From positions 13,236,240-13,300,239 of the forward strand of contig CM028338.1 in assembly GCA_016647705.1 (NCBI GenBank): a stretch of 64,000 nucleotides of DNA, given 5' to 3'. Position 1 is the first letter of the stretch; the number at the start of each line of letters is the position of its first letter. Positions 12,501 through 25,800 of this stretch are shown piece by piece. This DNA comes from Eucommia ulmoides. Its lineage: Eukaryota > Streptophyta > Magnoliopsida > Garryales > Eucommiaceae. The notes beneath the pieces were generated by a model that was not told the origin of the DNA, did not search any database, and worked only from the letters and a program-made list of their open reading frames with translations. Both the position numbers and the translations under genes were made by a program.

Positions 12501-15500
12501 ATTGATCAGTATGTTTCCTCACCTGTAGATTATCAAAGAAGAAGAGGTTGTCAGGCTGTGTATGAGATGCTACTCAAATTTCGGACACTGTGTGTTAGTG
12601 GATACTGTGCACTTGGCTGCCAGGGAAATTGCACGCATGGCAAACAAATTGATCGAACACTGCATCGTTATTTTCCCAATCTACCATGTAATTTTCCCTG
12701 TTGAGACTTGCTTTTCGTGTTCTGCATTAATCTGTTTTCTAAATTCATTTGGCCTTCTGATAACAGCCGCTTTTGTATTGCCAAGTCGTGATGCATTGTG
12801 TTTGGGGGACAGGGTTATTCTGTATCTTCCACGTTGTGCAGATACAAACTCCGAAGTTAGAAAAGTTTCTGTACAGGTCTGTGTATATATATATATATAT
12901 TTATTTATTATTAAACGAAGGAAGCCTCATAGATTATGCAGCTCCCATTTTAAATATTTGTTTCTCTCATTTTTTTGGTTCAATTTTAATTAGGCATTGT
13001 ATAATGGGATTTATTTTATTTCCTTTCATCTTTGTTCCTGCAGATTGTTGACCTATTGTTCAATATATCGTTATCACTTCCAAGACCTGTAAATTCTAGT
13101 CATGGCATAGATATCGAATCGTCGTACAATGCTTTGTCCTCACTTGAGGATATAATAGCTATTTTGAGAAGCGTAAGTCTAATTAGAATTGCCTCCGTGT
13201 ATAACTTTGTCATAATCGTTTGAAGTAAGGGGAAGGGAAGAAGATTTCCTGGTCAATCCAAATTTAATTGAACTTGTCTCGTTTTCTTCTTGTTCAATCT
13301 GCTTTATGTCTTTTTTTTTTTTTTATCCTCTCTACTTCTCAGATTGTCTTTTCTTTCTGCTTTCTTTATACTTCTCAGTTCGTCTCCTATATATATATAT
13401 ATTTTTTTCAGGATGCTTCTATTGATCCATCAGAGGTATTTAACAGACTTGTTTCTTCTGTCTGTATCTTACTGACAAAAGACGAAGTAAGGGTTTATGT
13501 GCATACATTAATTGGCAGGTTGAACTTTTGAAATGGTTAGAATATCAAGTATCTAATTAAAACGTCACCCTGTTCTTACTCAACTTTACAGCTTGTTGCC
13601 ACCCTACATGGTTGTCCTCTGGCTATCTGTGATAAGATCAAGCCATCGGCTGAAGGGTCCATTCAAGCAGTCATTGAGTTGGTTACAAGGAGAGGGAATG
13701 AGTTAAACGAGACTGATATTTCCAGGTTATTTCTTCCATGTGTGAAAAAATTCCAATTTATTGTGAAATTGATTTTCTTTTCTTTTTCTTTTTCTCAAAA
13801 CAAGTTCAAACACAATTCCCTAATCTTCAAGGACAGGATGAAAATAGTGAGATAATCTAACCAGCTAATGCATGTCAATAACCTCAAAATATTGTAACAT
13901 TGGGTAATAATATTAAGATTTAAGACGAGGCCCAAACAAATGGTTGTACTTCTAGCCCAGTGATCTATTCAGATGGATTCGATGCTGCAGAGAGTCTGGA
14001 TGTCTTCTTCGCCAAGCTCTCACTACATTTCTCCCTTGTTTTGTAAGCCCTTTCGCAAGAAGCTTATGGTACTCGACTGCCTCTGACATTGCCTTTGCAA
14101 ACCTCTTCTTATTGGCAATCATTGCTCACTTCCTCAGCAGAGTAAATGGAGCCACAGGCCTTTAAATATTGGGAGCTTTACAAATTCTTTTCCTGAATTT
14201 TGTTGCAAAGGTGGACTTTACGTATTTATGTACTTTCTAACGTCATCGTGTTATGAAATTTAAGAGTTTTTTGATCTTTGTTGCCCTTTTTGAACCTTGT
14301 ATCCTCGGCGGCTTATCAATATCAGCGAGTCCGAGCAGTTGATTCTCCCCCTTTTTCACAGTGACCAAGTTCAGCACTCAACGACCGAGGCAAACAAAAC
14401 ATTCGCCAACAGACTTCCTTTGTAGTTCTCCCTTCCTTCTACTGCATCTTCAGAGACAAGGAGTACCTGAATGCTGTAAAAGATAGACATGTACCGTAAT
14501 CATCTCTCCTTTCCCTGCTTGATCGGAAAGCCTTGCTTGACACAGCCTCCCATAATGGATGTCTACCCCGTGAACTCCTCCTCCAGTGCATCTCCTCTGT
14601 CATCTTCTCCTAGAAAGCTCAGATTTTCTGGTCATTGTCGATTTTCAAAATCCCATGATACCCAGTGCCAGTGGTTGGATTTGTGATGAACTTTATCGTC
14701 ATTTGAAATGAGACGAAGGCAGAATATGTACGAGACAAGCAGCTGCCTTTGCCCTCGCTTGTGGACTCATGCAAAATCTATTTAATCCTTTTGTGTGTTA
14801 CATTTCTCACAACTAATTATGTCATTGCACTGTTTTTCTTATATTCATGTGTCTTTATGTCACCAGGACAGCACAGTCTTTGATCTCTGCGACAGTTCAT
14901 GTAACTGAGAAGTATTTACGTCAGGAAGCGCTTGGTGCTGTATCTTTTTGCATTTAAACTCAAAAATTGATCTGTTTAACTGTCTGTTTATTATACCTTA
15001 ATATTTCCTTCACTGTAATTATTGTAGCTTGTGCAAAAGTTATCCGCTGGTTGCTTTTTCCGTCCACTTGCGGTGCTGATTCTCCTCTTCTGTAACTATT
15101 TTCTTTAACTGTCCGAAGCTCTCTTCTCTAGCTGACATCACCAGTTCAAGAATTGTCTTCAATGAGGTATTGGCTGCGGCCGCAAAGGATATAGTTACCA
15201 AGGATATATCTAGACTACGAGGTGGCTGGCCAATGCAAGATGCATTTCATGTTAGTGTCTTTGAAATACAGTCATTTATGGTTATTCTACATTTACTTGA
15301 TTTTTTAAATGTATTCTTTGCCTTTCTTTGGCAGCACCAGTGTTGTAAAAGGGGGAGAGGGGGGGGGAGGAGCGTTTTGATCTGTCTGGGGTGAGGGGTA
15401 AACCAAGGGGTGTGGGAGTAAGCCCCGCGATACATGATTTTGTAATATTTTTAAAAAATATACTTGAAAAGTGTATATATGGAGAATAGATATCGATAAA

Positions 15501-16818
15501 ATCATAAGATGGCAAAAAAATAAAATAGTGGACAATATATATGAAAGATTGAATTGGAGAATTGGGTCAGCTGTTTGGCAGAATTGGTGCGGCCTTTATG
15601 TATGGCAAGAATAGGAGCAGTAGCTGTTTTGTGTAACAGAATCCCGCATATTCTTAGGGTTTAATATGGGTAGGGTCCCAGCTGAGTCCGCTTAAAAAAA
15701 TTTGGAAAACAGGGTATGCTGAGTACAACTGCGCTCTGGTTGTCAGTGGGCGTTGTGCAATGTCACTGGGCATACGCCCAGATGGATCGTGGCCCCCCCA
15801 GCCCTGGGGAAATTTTTGAGGCTCTGCCCCTGGGCGCGCCGCGCGCCCCACCAGCGTCCTTTAAACATTTGGCAGCGCATATGTTGAAGATTTCAAGGGT
15901 CATTTTATTCTCACAAAATGTTTCTTCTTACTTCTCGCAAAATGTTTCTTTTTACTTTTTTACCGCATCCCTAGATACTCGAGACGAAAGGATGTTCTTT
16001 TCTCAATCATTAACAGCTTGGTATTTGAGGCATTTACTGATGTTGATTTCTGTATACCTAGCAATTTTGTACATTTAGAAAACAGATGTGTACATATAGA
16101 ATTGCCCAAATGTTGACGATGTGTGATGACTAGGTCTTATTTCTTCTCTCTTTTATTCTCCTTGTCCTTTCTTCTTCTTTACTATTTACTATCTGAGTTG
16201 CTTATTTTCTGCTCATTAGCATTTCCTTTGTGGATATGCATCGTGTTTGAGTTTAACATCCTTCTCTTTATCACCACCAGTGTGGGTGTAGGAAGATGGC
16301 GTATGACCTAATAAGATCACTTTTACGATTCAATTATTTTCTTTATTTCATGTGTAGGTATTTTCTCAGCACACAACACTTTCATGTTTGTTCCTGGAAC
16401 ATGTTATATCCGTACTTGCTCAGACACCCGATCTGAAATCTGATGTAGAGAAAGGAGAAAATTCTGCTCATTCTTCTAGTGGTCACGTAGAGGATGATGT
16501 TCTGCAGGCTGCTATTTTTGCTCTCACAACCTTCTTCAGGTTTTTGTTTGATTTTATCAGCGAGGTATTAACTTTGTGATACACCCTGTCCACCAATAAA
16601 AATTCTATATTTGTTTGCAGAGGTGGTGGTAAAGTTGGAAAGAAGGTTGTTGAAAATAGTTACGCACCTGTTGTTGCTACCCTTACTCTTCATTTGGGAA
16701 CTTGTCACGGTTTAGCACATTATGGTCAGCCAGAACCACTACGGTACCTTCCATGATGTGTTAGCATAAGAAAGCCTTTCATTATGTTTGTTTTATTTTA
16801 ATTATTTTCCTTCTCTGC

Positions 16819-16850
<32 letters not shown>

Positions 16851-19800
16851 ATAAATAAAAAAAAAATAAAAAAAAAAAATTGCAGAGCACTTCTTGTTGC
16901 ATTTCAGGCATTTTGTGAATGTGTTGGAGACCTTGAAATGGGAAAGGTTAGTGGCAGTAGAACTAGTGCTTACACTCATTTCATCATTTGATTGGAACTT
17001 ATAGTTGTGAGTTTAATGTGCAGATATTGGCTAGGGATGGAGACCAAAATGAAAATGAGAAGTGGATCAACCTTGTTGGAGATTTGGCCGGAAGCATTTC
17101 TATTAAAAGGCCGAAAGAGGTATATGATACACCTATATTTCATCCCAGAACGAACTTTTGTTTGTGCTAGGAAAATAATAAAATTTTTAGCAGAATCAAA
17201 TAAGAAGAGGGGGGACTAGGCCAAAAACATCTGTAACAATCTAAAGGTAACAATTTGAATGACTTCTTCAAAAATAATATCTTAAATAGCATTATAACAG
17301 TCAGCATAGACATTAAACAAGCAGAATGGAGAGAAGTCTCCTAAATTTGCCGAATAATGAGCAACCTTGTTGGCTTCTCGATCACACATGAGAAATGGTG
17401 AAATCAATCTGTGCAAGGCTGGAACTTTTGAGACACCAATTGTACCAGAGCTTCCAAGGAGGACAAAAAATCACATGAATAATTTGAAGCTACAGCTTTT
17501 TCTTATTGGGATAATTAAAAAAATGTCTCAAGTTGTGGATTGTCCTTTTCGGTTTTCTTTTTTTCCTCTTTTCTTTTACTTTCTAACTGTACATTTTATC
17601 ATGGTAGTATGAAATAAGTACTGACTGGATGAAACCATGTAAGTTCTAATCTTGTTTGACCAGATGAAATTGATGAATCCTCTTTGACTGGATGAATTAC
17701 TCAATATCACATGTTCATTCGGCTATAATGAGAAACTACCTTATGATAAAGGATATTTATTGAGTAGTTACGTAAAGAAGGTCATTTTGGAAGCTTACAT
17801 AGGTATTTGTTGCACCTTACTACTACCTAAGTTGAATTTAAAATTGAAGACTTCGGGTTTAAGGCAAAGTAGGTTGGGGAGACACATATTTGGCAAAAAA
17901 GAAGAAAATTAGAGAGGCTTAGAGAATATTAAAACGAGGAGGTTGATTTGGCAAATCTAACCTTGTCCTGCACCATCCTTTATGTCGAGCTGGAGCAGGG
18001 AAATCAAAATTGCCCAATTTGGAGAATAGTGTTCAACAAGGACGAGTTCAATGTTTAGTGCAATATGACTGAGTTGATCTTCTGAGTAAATATATGGAGC
18101 AGTCTTGTAAAAGGCAAGGGCATTGCGTGGGACATTTTGACCCATCAAGGGCTAGGCGTAAGCCCTGGGACGTGGCGCATAAACCCCGCAATACATGAGT
18201 TTTAAAATTTAAAAATATTATAGATAGGGCCCATAAGATTTTTTACATTCTATGAGTCACAAGGTGTGATGCTCTAATTATCCATATATTTTTTAGCAAA
18301 TGTGCAACGTAAATTTTTTTAGTGATTCCTAGATAAGCATATGGACATACAAGTATAAAACAATCAGCATCGAAGAGTACACTTAATTTAGCACAAAATA
18401 TGATCAAAAGAATCCCAAAATGAGGTTAACGATATTTGACATCAACCATCATGTATATGAAGTTGGATCATTGCACCAAAAATGGAGATGACATTGGGTG
18501 CACAGAGTGGATCCTTCATCCCCCCCATTTTATCCCCCTCTTATTTCTTTTGGTGATGGAGGGGCTTAGTGCTTTTTCTCATTTGGCGGCAGGTGGCTAG
18601 TTTCATGTTTTCTTGGTTGGTAGACCTCATAATCCAAAGTTGCTCATCTCATACCTTTTTTTTTCTTCTGAAGATGATGCTCTCTTATTTTCCGAACCTT
18701 TTTTTGGGGAAATCTTGGCAGTGCTATGGAAGTTTTATTGATTACTTGAAAATTACAAAATAAGGGGGTGATTAATGCCTTACCTCTACAAAGTATGCAA
18801 CAATTAAAACATAAATGAAAGAAAAAGCTCTGTATGAATAAAATGAAACAAAATCATCTCACTCTTATCTTCCCAACCTATTGAGGTGAATCCTAAATGC
18901 ATTAGGTGTATGTTGATTTGTTTAGAGGTTGTGCTTCGTTGAAGGTGAATTTTGGAATTCAAATTATAAGTTGGTCGAAGACTTCAAAAACAAGGAGAAC
19001 TTGGCGTCTGAAAGAGAGAGGTAAACCTAAGAAAACATGGAAAGAGACAATTATGAGTGATTTAATGGCATTGTACATAAAGGATGGAACGATCCTAGAA
19101 CCACTACTGTGGCGCAAATGAATTTTATGTGGGCCACCTTGCTTAAGTGGGACAAATGATTTTTTGTTTTTGTAATTCACAGTATGCTACTTGTCTGAAG
19201 TGCAACTTCAATATGAAAGTGTCAGACCCTTGGCAATGCCGTTTGATCTCATTGTTTTTCAGTTTGAATTATTGAACATAATATATGAAAAGGTGTGTAC
19301 TGGTCCCTGAAGTAAAAGAAAACATAGAAGGAAGAAGAAATATAAAAATGAAACTGGAATCTGGATTTTTATATTGCAGACTAACATATTTGTTTATTGC
19401 TTCAGTCTATGTTGTTGTTATTTTCCACAAACATATCTTGATTGTTCTCAATAATCCTAGTAGTGGTGAGAGAATGTTGAACTTAACGATGAAATGTGAT
19501 CCTTATATTTGCTGAACATCATATTTTCTAATTTTTTATTTGATTGTAACTGCAGTCTAAATTTGCTCTTCTATTGTTCAATTTGTTCAGATTCCAGCAA
19601 TATCTTTGATTTTAAGTAAATCATTAAATCAACCTTTGAGGTTTCAAAGAGAAGCTGCGGCTGCAGCATTATCAGAGTTTGTCCGCTATAGGTATGTTTT
19701 TGATGCGAGCCTTTCAGTTGCTATGTATTCTCCCCCTCCCCCCTTGTTTCCCTCTGATTAAGGATAAATATGTGTTTTGTCTCTGGAAATTCTGTTGAGA

Positions 19801-22800
19801 TGCTATGTGAGTGCTTTCATGATATAGGTATTTCTAATTATGAGTTCAAATAGAAAATTGAGTGAGGTATGCTTTGATAATAAGAAATAGTGATTGGGGT
19901 GAGGTTTCATTGCTTCTGGTGCATGTGATAAGAAATAGTGATTGGGGTGATGTTTCATTGCTTGTGGTGCATGTGATAAGAAATAGTGCTTTGATTACTC
20001 TCATGTGGACTTTTGGTTTGTATATAACTTCATATTTCATTCTCTCGGATAACAACTCCTAATTACTTTTTTCTCGTCATCCCATGTTGACCTGCCTTGA
20101 TTATTTAAAGTTTTGAACTGATTTCACCTTCCTCTTTTGCTTAAAAAGTCTTATCATATACTACAGTCCAACTTTTGGGATAAAAATGTTATAACTCAAT
20201 ATGAGTTCTTATCCATTTGAAACTATCAGAGTTTGGTAAGCTAAAATAATAACAGCCAAATTGTTTGTTCCACTTGAGAAGGATCAGATACATGAATCCT
20301 TTTTGGGGAGGATGTCACACTGTAAACTTGCTCAATAGTTGTTCTTGCACATCCTGCATGTTTGTGACCTTTATCATGTAATTACTTGTGTACATTTATT
20401 TATTTTGGAAATCTCTATAACAGGGCAATATCATGATGCCAGCATTACGACTTCTCGAAAGTCTTGATATCTATTGTTTTGACTTCTATATTTTCCTTAA
20501 AATACTTTGTTGAAGGACACTAAATGTAAACCTCTTGACACCCAATGTAGTCTTTGTTATTACTTTCAATACAAAGTTTCTTGCTTTTCCGTTCACTCTG
20601 TTTGAACATTATTGCCTGCAAATACTGTTGCTTCTTTTTATCTCAATCATATTAGCACTTCTGCTTTACACAGGCTCAATGTAGTGCTGCACGGTCTGTG
20701 ATTTGCAGAATTAAATCAGCGACTTGGAATTGAAATTAGAATTATATCTTTTTATATTTTTACATGTCCATTTCTGATTCCAATTTCATGGCTCCAATTC
20801 CATAAAACCAGCCACTACCTTAGTTGTTTTGCAAAATTTTGGTTGATTGTACTCTTGTGTTCCTCAGCTGGTGGCTGATAGGAATGCTGGTGCTTTTATA
20901 ATAACTTTTATTTGGCGTCAACTTGTTTTATTTCTACTCTTTCTTTGAGATTCCAATTGGTAAAGGATTCTCATTGGTTTCAGTTTGGGGTTCGGTTCTC
21001 TATTGGAAGAGATGGTTGAAGCACTATGTCGTCATGTTTCAGATGATTCTCCAACAGTTAGGCGCCTTTGTCTGAAAGGACTAGTTCAGGTCTTCTCATC
21101 ATTCCTTTCACTTTCCTTTTCCAATAATTTCTTCTTAGTAGTTTCTGTGGACCAATGTATGCATGCCACTTCTATTGCTTTTTTGTAATATATTTTTGGT
21201 GCTTTAAGAAAAGGTCGATGATATATGTTTTGGCATTTTGCATGTCACACTTCTGAACACGTATCTTTATGCTAGCCATTTCTTAAACTGGGCTTGCAGA
21301 AGCACCTGCATATGTTAGAGCTGGATATATGTACAGAGTATGAGGTAGAGTTAGGGTTTCGGTGTATATAGACTAGACAAAGTTTGTATGAACCACTTGG
21401 GAAAAGTTTGTATGGAAACATCATAGAGCGTGGTTTACTATATTTTTGCTTTCCTATACAAAGCATGAGGTGAAAGTCCAACACACAAAATTGTCATCAC
21501 AGCATGATTTAACCAGATAAAGTATCTATTTGACCAAGTCGAATTTTATTAAAGGATGACTGGGTTAAGATTCAAGTAATAAGGACAGCACAAGTGTCTA
21601 AAATTTCTGATACAAAAAATAATGTTTCTTTAGAAAAATTATTAAAATGTAAAAATGGCCGCAAATTATTATTGAATTAAGCTTCACAAGGTAATTGATG
21701 CGCTTCATGAACAAAATAGTTGACTTCCTGGTGACTTTATGTTGGTGCCATATGGGTGATAACAGAAGCAATCCTGTGGTTGGTCTGAGAAAGTGAGAAT
21801 GGTATAACTTATTTAGGCGGGCAAGTCAAAATGGTCCGTTTCCCTACCTCTAGGTATTACGTTTCTTTTCTCATGACATTATTATAAAGGTCCCTCGAGT
21901 TTGGTCAGATATTTTGACACAAAGGTAGTACATTGAGTCATTCCATGGGTTAGGCTTGTGTACGTTTGTGCGCACGCGCGCGGGGAATACCAAATCTATG
22001 CCTCGGCTTCTTCATCTAAAAGATACGTACAAAAGTATCCTAAATCTAGGATAATGAAAGAATATTTTGATTACATAACCCTAACAATAGGCTAAACAAG
22101 GAATTAAATCACCCATAATTAGTAGGCTAATAAATGCAATAAAAGAAAATATCATATTGGTCAACATGACTAACGATAATAAAAGATAAAAAATGATAAA
22201 CTAAAATAAATATTTCAATGCTACCCTTCAAACTGAGGCGAAGATGTTGAGGAGCCCTCGGTTGACAAGTGCTAACTGAAGAAGTGATGAGCTAACAGAT
22301 TTGGTAAACGTATTGATAGCCAAAAGAACGACAGAGACATGGAAGATAGTCGGACACTCAATTGCCTAGACAAGGGATGACGGAGAACGAAGTGATGGGG
22401 CAACTACAACTGGAAGAACAACGTGGATATGATGAAGCCGGTCAAACACTCGATCACTTAGGCAGGGGAGGACGGAGAAAGAAAATGATCGTTTTCTATT
22501 ACATTAGGGACAATGCAGACACGAGCGAATGCTGCTAACCATGAATCTCCAGACGACGGCTACTGGACGAATGGCGCTAACCTCCAAACAGCTACTGGAC
22601 GAATGCCGCGGGATAGTGGCAGCTTGGATGGAAGCCGTGAGACAATGGGTGGTTTCGATGGAAGTTGCCAATGGGTTCAGGACATTCGGATGACACCGGT
22701 AGTGCAAGTTGGTACTTAGGGTTCTGAATGCATTGGTTTGAGATTTTTTTTTTCCATTCCTTGACACACCAAAAAAAAAAAATAGGAAAATAATATTTTG

Positions 22801-25800
22801 TGTTGTTTTATTGAGGCTATACTCCATAGATTATATAGCCCTAACAATAGGCTAAACAAGGAATAAATCACCCCTAATAAATAGGTTAAAAATGGAATAA
22901 AGGAAGCTACTGTATTGGTCCATAGACCTAACATAATAAAAGAAAAAAATATAAGTGAAATAAATATATGGACAATAACCAATAAATAAAAGGGATTATT
23001 GGTGAATCGTCTACAAACTAAAATTTCTGCCTATGCAGTCCATGTAGTGACTTCGGACTTCGGACTTCGGACAGAATACTGGATTTCTCACAAAATTACT
23101 GTAGCTCCTGGGTTGACTAAATAGTCATCCGCAAAAATTAAGGCCCCAAAAACCCTAAATAAAACTCCTAAACCCTCAGAATTAGTTATATCCATTATTT
23201 ATTAATATATGTGTTTCCACTGTTCTCTCATATGAGCCAATCAATCTTCACTTGTTTGCAGATACCATCCATCCATATTGTGCAGTATGCTGCTCAAGTT
23301 CTTGGAGTAATATTGGCTTTGCTTGATGATTCAGATGAGTCAGTACAATTGACTGCAGTTTCATGCTTGTTGATGGTGATTCCGCCTAGACTTTTTTTTT
23401 TCCTCATATATATATAAATACCTTTTTTTGATATTTTAATTCTTTCATTAATTTTTTAACCATGATAGGTTCTTGAATCGGCACCCAATGATGCCGTGGA
23501 ACCTGTTTTGCTAAACCTCTCTGTTCGGCTTCGTAATCTTCAAGTAGGTCAAAAACTCTGGCATTTATCTGTAAACAAAGTATTTATTACAAGTTTTTTT
23601 CCAGAATTCTAGTGTTTCTTCCCCCACTCGCACTAATATAAAAACCTTATTTGTACTCTGGAAAGAGAGGCAATATGCCACCTTTTTGTACAGAGCTGTG
23701 CTTCATTTGCTTTATTTTCAGGTTGGGTGTTTACGGTGACTGTTGTTGATGTTGTTCTAATAGTATTTTCTAAGTTTCACTAGTTGGGAAATGAATCTGA
23801 GGTTGCTATTTTAAGCATTCGATGTTTTCATGTTGCCCTGTCATCGATCAATTTCCACTTTCTTAGCGTAGGGACGCACGGAAAAGAACTGGACATTAAG
23901 CTTACACCAGTGTAGGGTCTAGTGAGGGACAATTTGTGGAAAAACCTTTCATCTGCTTTCTCATAAGTTGTTTCCAGGCCTCGAACCCTTAGTCCCCAAG
24001 TCAGTTAGAGATTGCCTGACTATTAGGCCTAGGGAGTTCCTCGACTAATATTAGCATATTTTAAGTAAACGGACGCCAAGAGGGAAGCACCTGAAAACAT
24101 CAAGCCTAAACTGACTATGATAATATTAGATGCCTTTTTATTAAATAAACTCATTTTTATGATTGTGTATTTGAAGTTTTGTATATAAAAGTGAGGGCCT
24201 AGAATGGAAAGAATCGTTTTTATCCGCTCTCTCTTCTCTCATCTTCTTCTTTTTTTCAAATCATTAAACATAACTCTAATACTACTATTAAATTGGTACC
24301 ACAATAGTACCACAACTATTGATCGAGAACAAGAAGGTATTCTTGATGTCTTATGCAACGATCAACGATAAGGTGCAGCAAGTAAGACGAATAAGTGATG
24401 GATGTGAATTCTGCAACCCGTTAGATGGTTTGAGAATAATCAAGTCTTTATATATGAGTGTAACATTTAGCAACTAGTTGGGTTTTGATTCGATCAATGG
24501 TGCCATTTGGATGAACGTTGACTACATATTCACATTTTAAGTCAACAATGCTTTGCATGTGCAAGAGATACAAGGTCTTAAATCATTCTCGTGTAAGGCA
24601 TACATTTTCTCTTTCATTGTAGTCTTCCATCCAAAGTTAGAAATGACCTTTGAAACAAACTTAGGAAGAGAAATAGACAATAAAGAGGCAACAAATGAGA
24701 AATAGAAAGAAGATAAATGTGCATTTAAGGGAAATTAGAAAATGGAAGTACAATGCAAGAGCGTGCTTGCATACCCTTCCATCGTGAACGAACAACGAAA
24801 TTGAACCCTAAACCAAGTTCAAGAACCAAACCCTAAATCGATTTGAGCAGTGAAACTGAAATCGAAATTGAAGCCCTAAACCAAAATCAAGAACCAAACC
24901 CTAAATCGATTTCAGTAATGAAATCGAAATAGAAAATCGAAAATCGAAATCGATTTTGAAGGCAAGGAGGAAGAACGATTTCAAAGGAGACGAAGGGAGG
25001 AGAAGGAACAATTTCGACGATGGCGACAGTTGTGGGGGTGATGGCATCGGAGGCTACGAAATCGGAGGGAGATGGTGTCGGAGGCCAGGAAATCGATTGA
25101 AACGAAATCAAAGCCCTATTTCGTCGGTGGTTGAGAAATCAGAGCCCTATTTCGGCGTCGGCTGAGAAATCGCTGGCGATGGCTGTGGCGGCGATGGGAG
25201 GCTGATTTCGTCGTAGGCTGCGAGGCGAGAGACGTCGGCTGCAGATGGTGAAGGAACGACCGTCGGCTGCAGATGGCGAAGGAACGATAGAGAAGAAGGA
25301 AATGTGAAAGGAAAAAGTAAATGGAACCGAGTTCAACCAAAGTAGAACACTAGACCAACTAACAATTTGTTTAATTCCCAGCGTGTCCCTCATTTAGGAT
25401 GGGTTGAGTTGGGCACAAAAAAAAAAACAATTTTTTTTTGTTTCTCATTTCCTTAAGATTTTGAGAATCAATTCTCATTTTTTGGATTGGGTTGGGTTGG
25501 GTTGGGTTGAGTTTTGGGTTGCCAAACATGTTCCCAAAAATCAATCCCAGAATTTTTGAGTTGGGTTGGGTTGGGTTGGAAACACTAGCCAAACGGGGCC
25601 TTAGTGGCCTAGAAGTCCAACTTTTCTCCATTGGGTGCAAGTTGATGAACAAAACAGTCGCAACCAATTATATGGGAAGGTTGTCCAAAGATGGGAAAGA
25701 AGGAGAAAGAAAGGAATGCAAGTTGTGAGAACTATATCACCTATCAAGTACTTAGGGACTTGCATCAAAAAACAAATCACCAGTAATTGTAATTCTTACA

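Noticed and set aside
14489-14686. Serine-rich 65-codon open frame in intron 8
   Set aside because: No motif, no splice context, no codon pattern beyond chance.
24060-24300. Solo LTR in intron 18
   Set aside because: Composition and a primer-site-like string suggest it, but no terminal repeat, target duplication or partner could be found.
25490-25580. Telomere-like repeat
   Set aside because: The unit is TTGGG, not the plant telomere unit TTTAGGG, and the runs are only three to four units.
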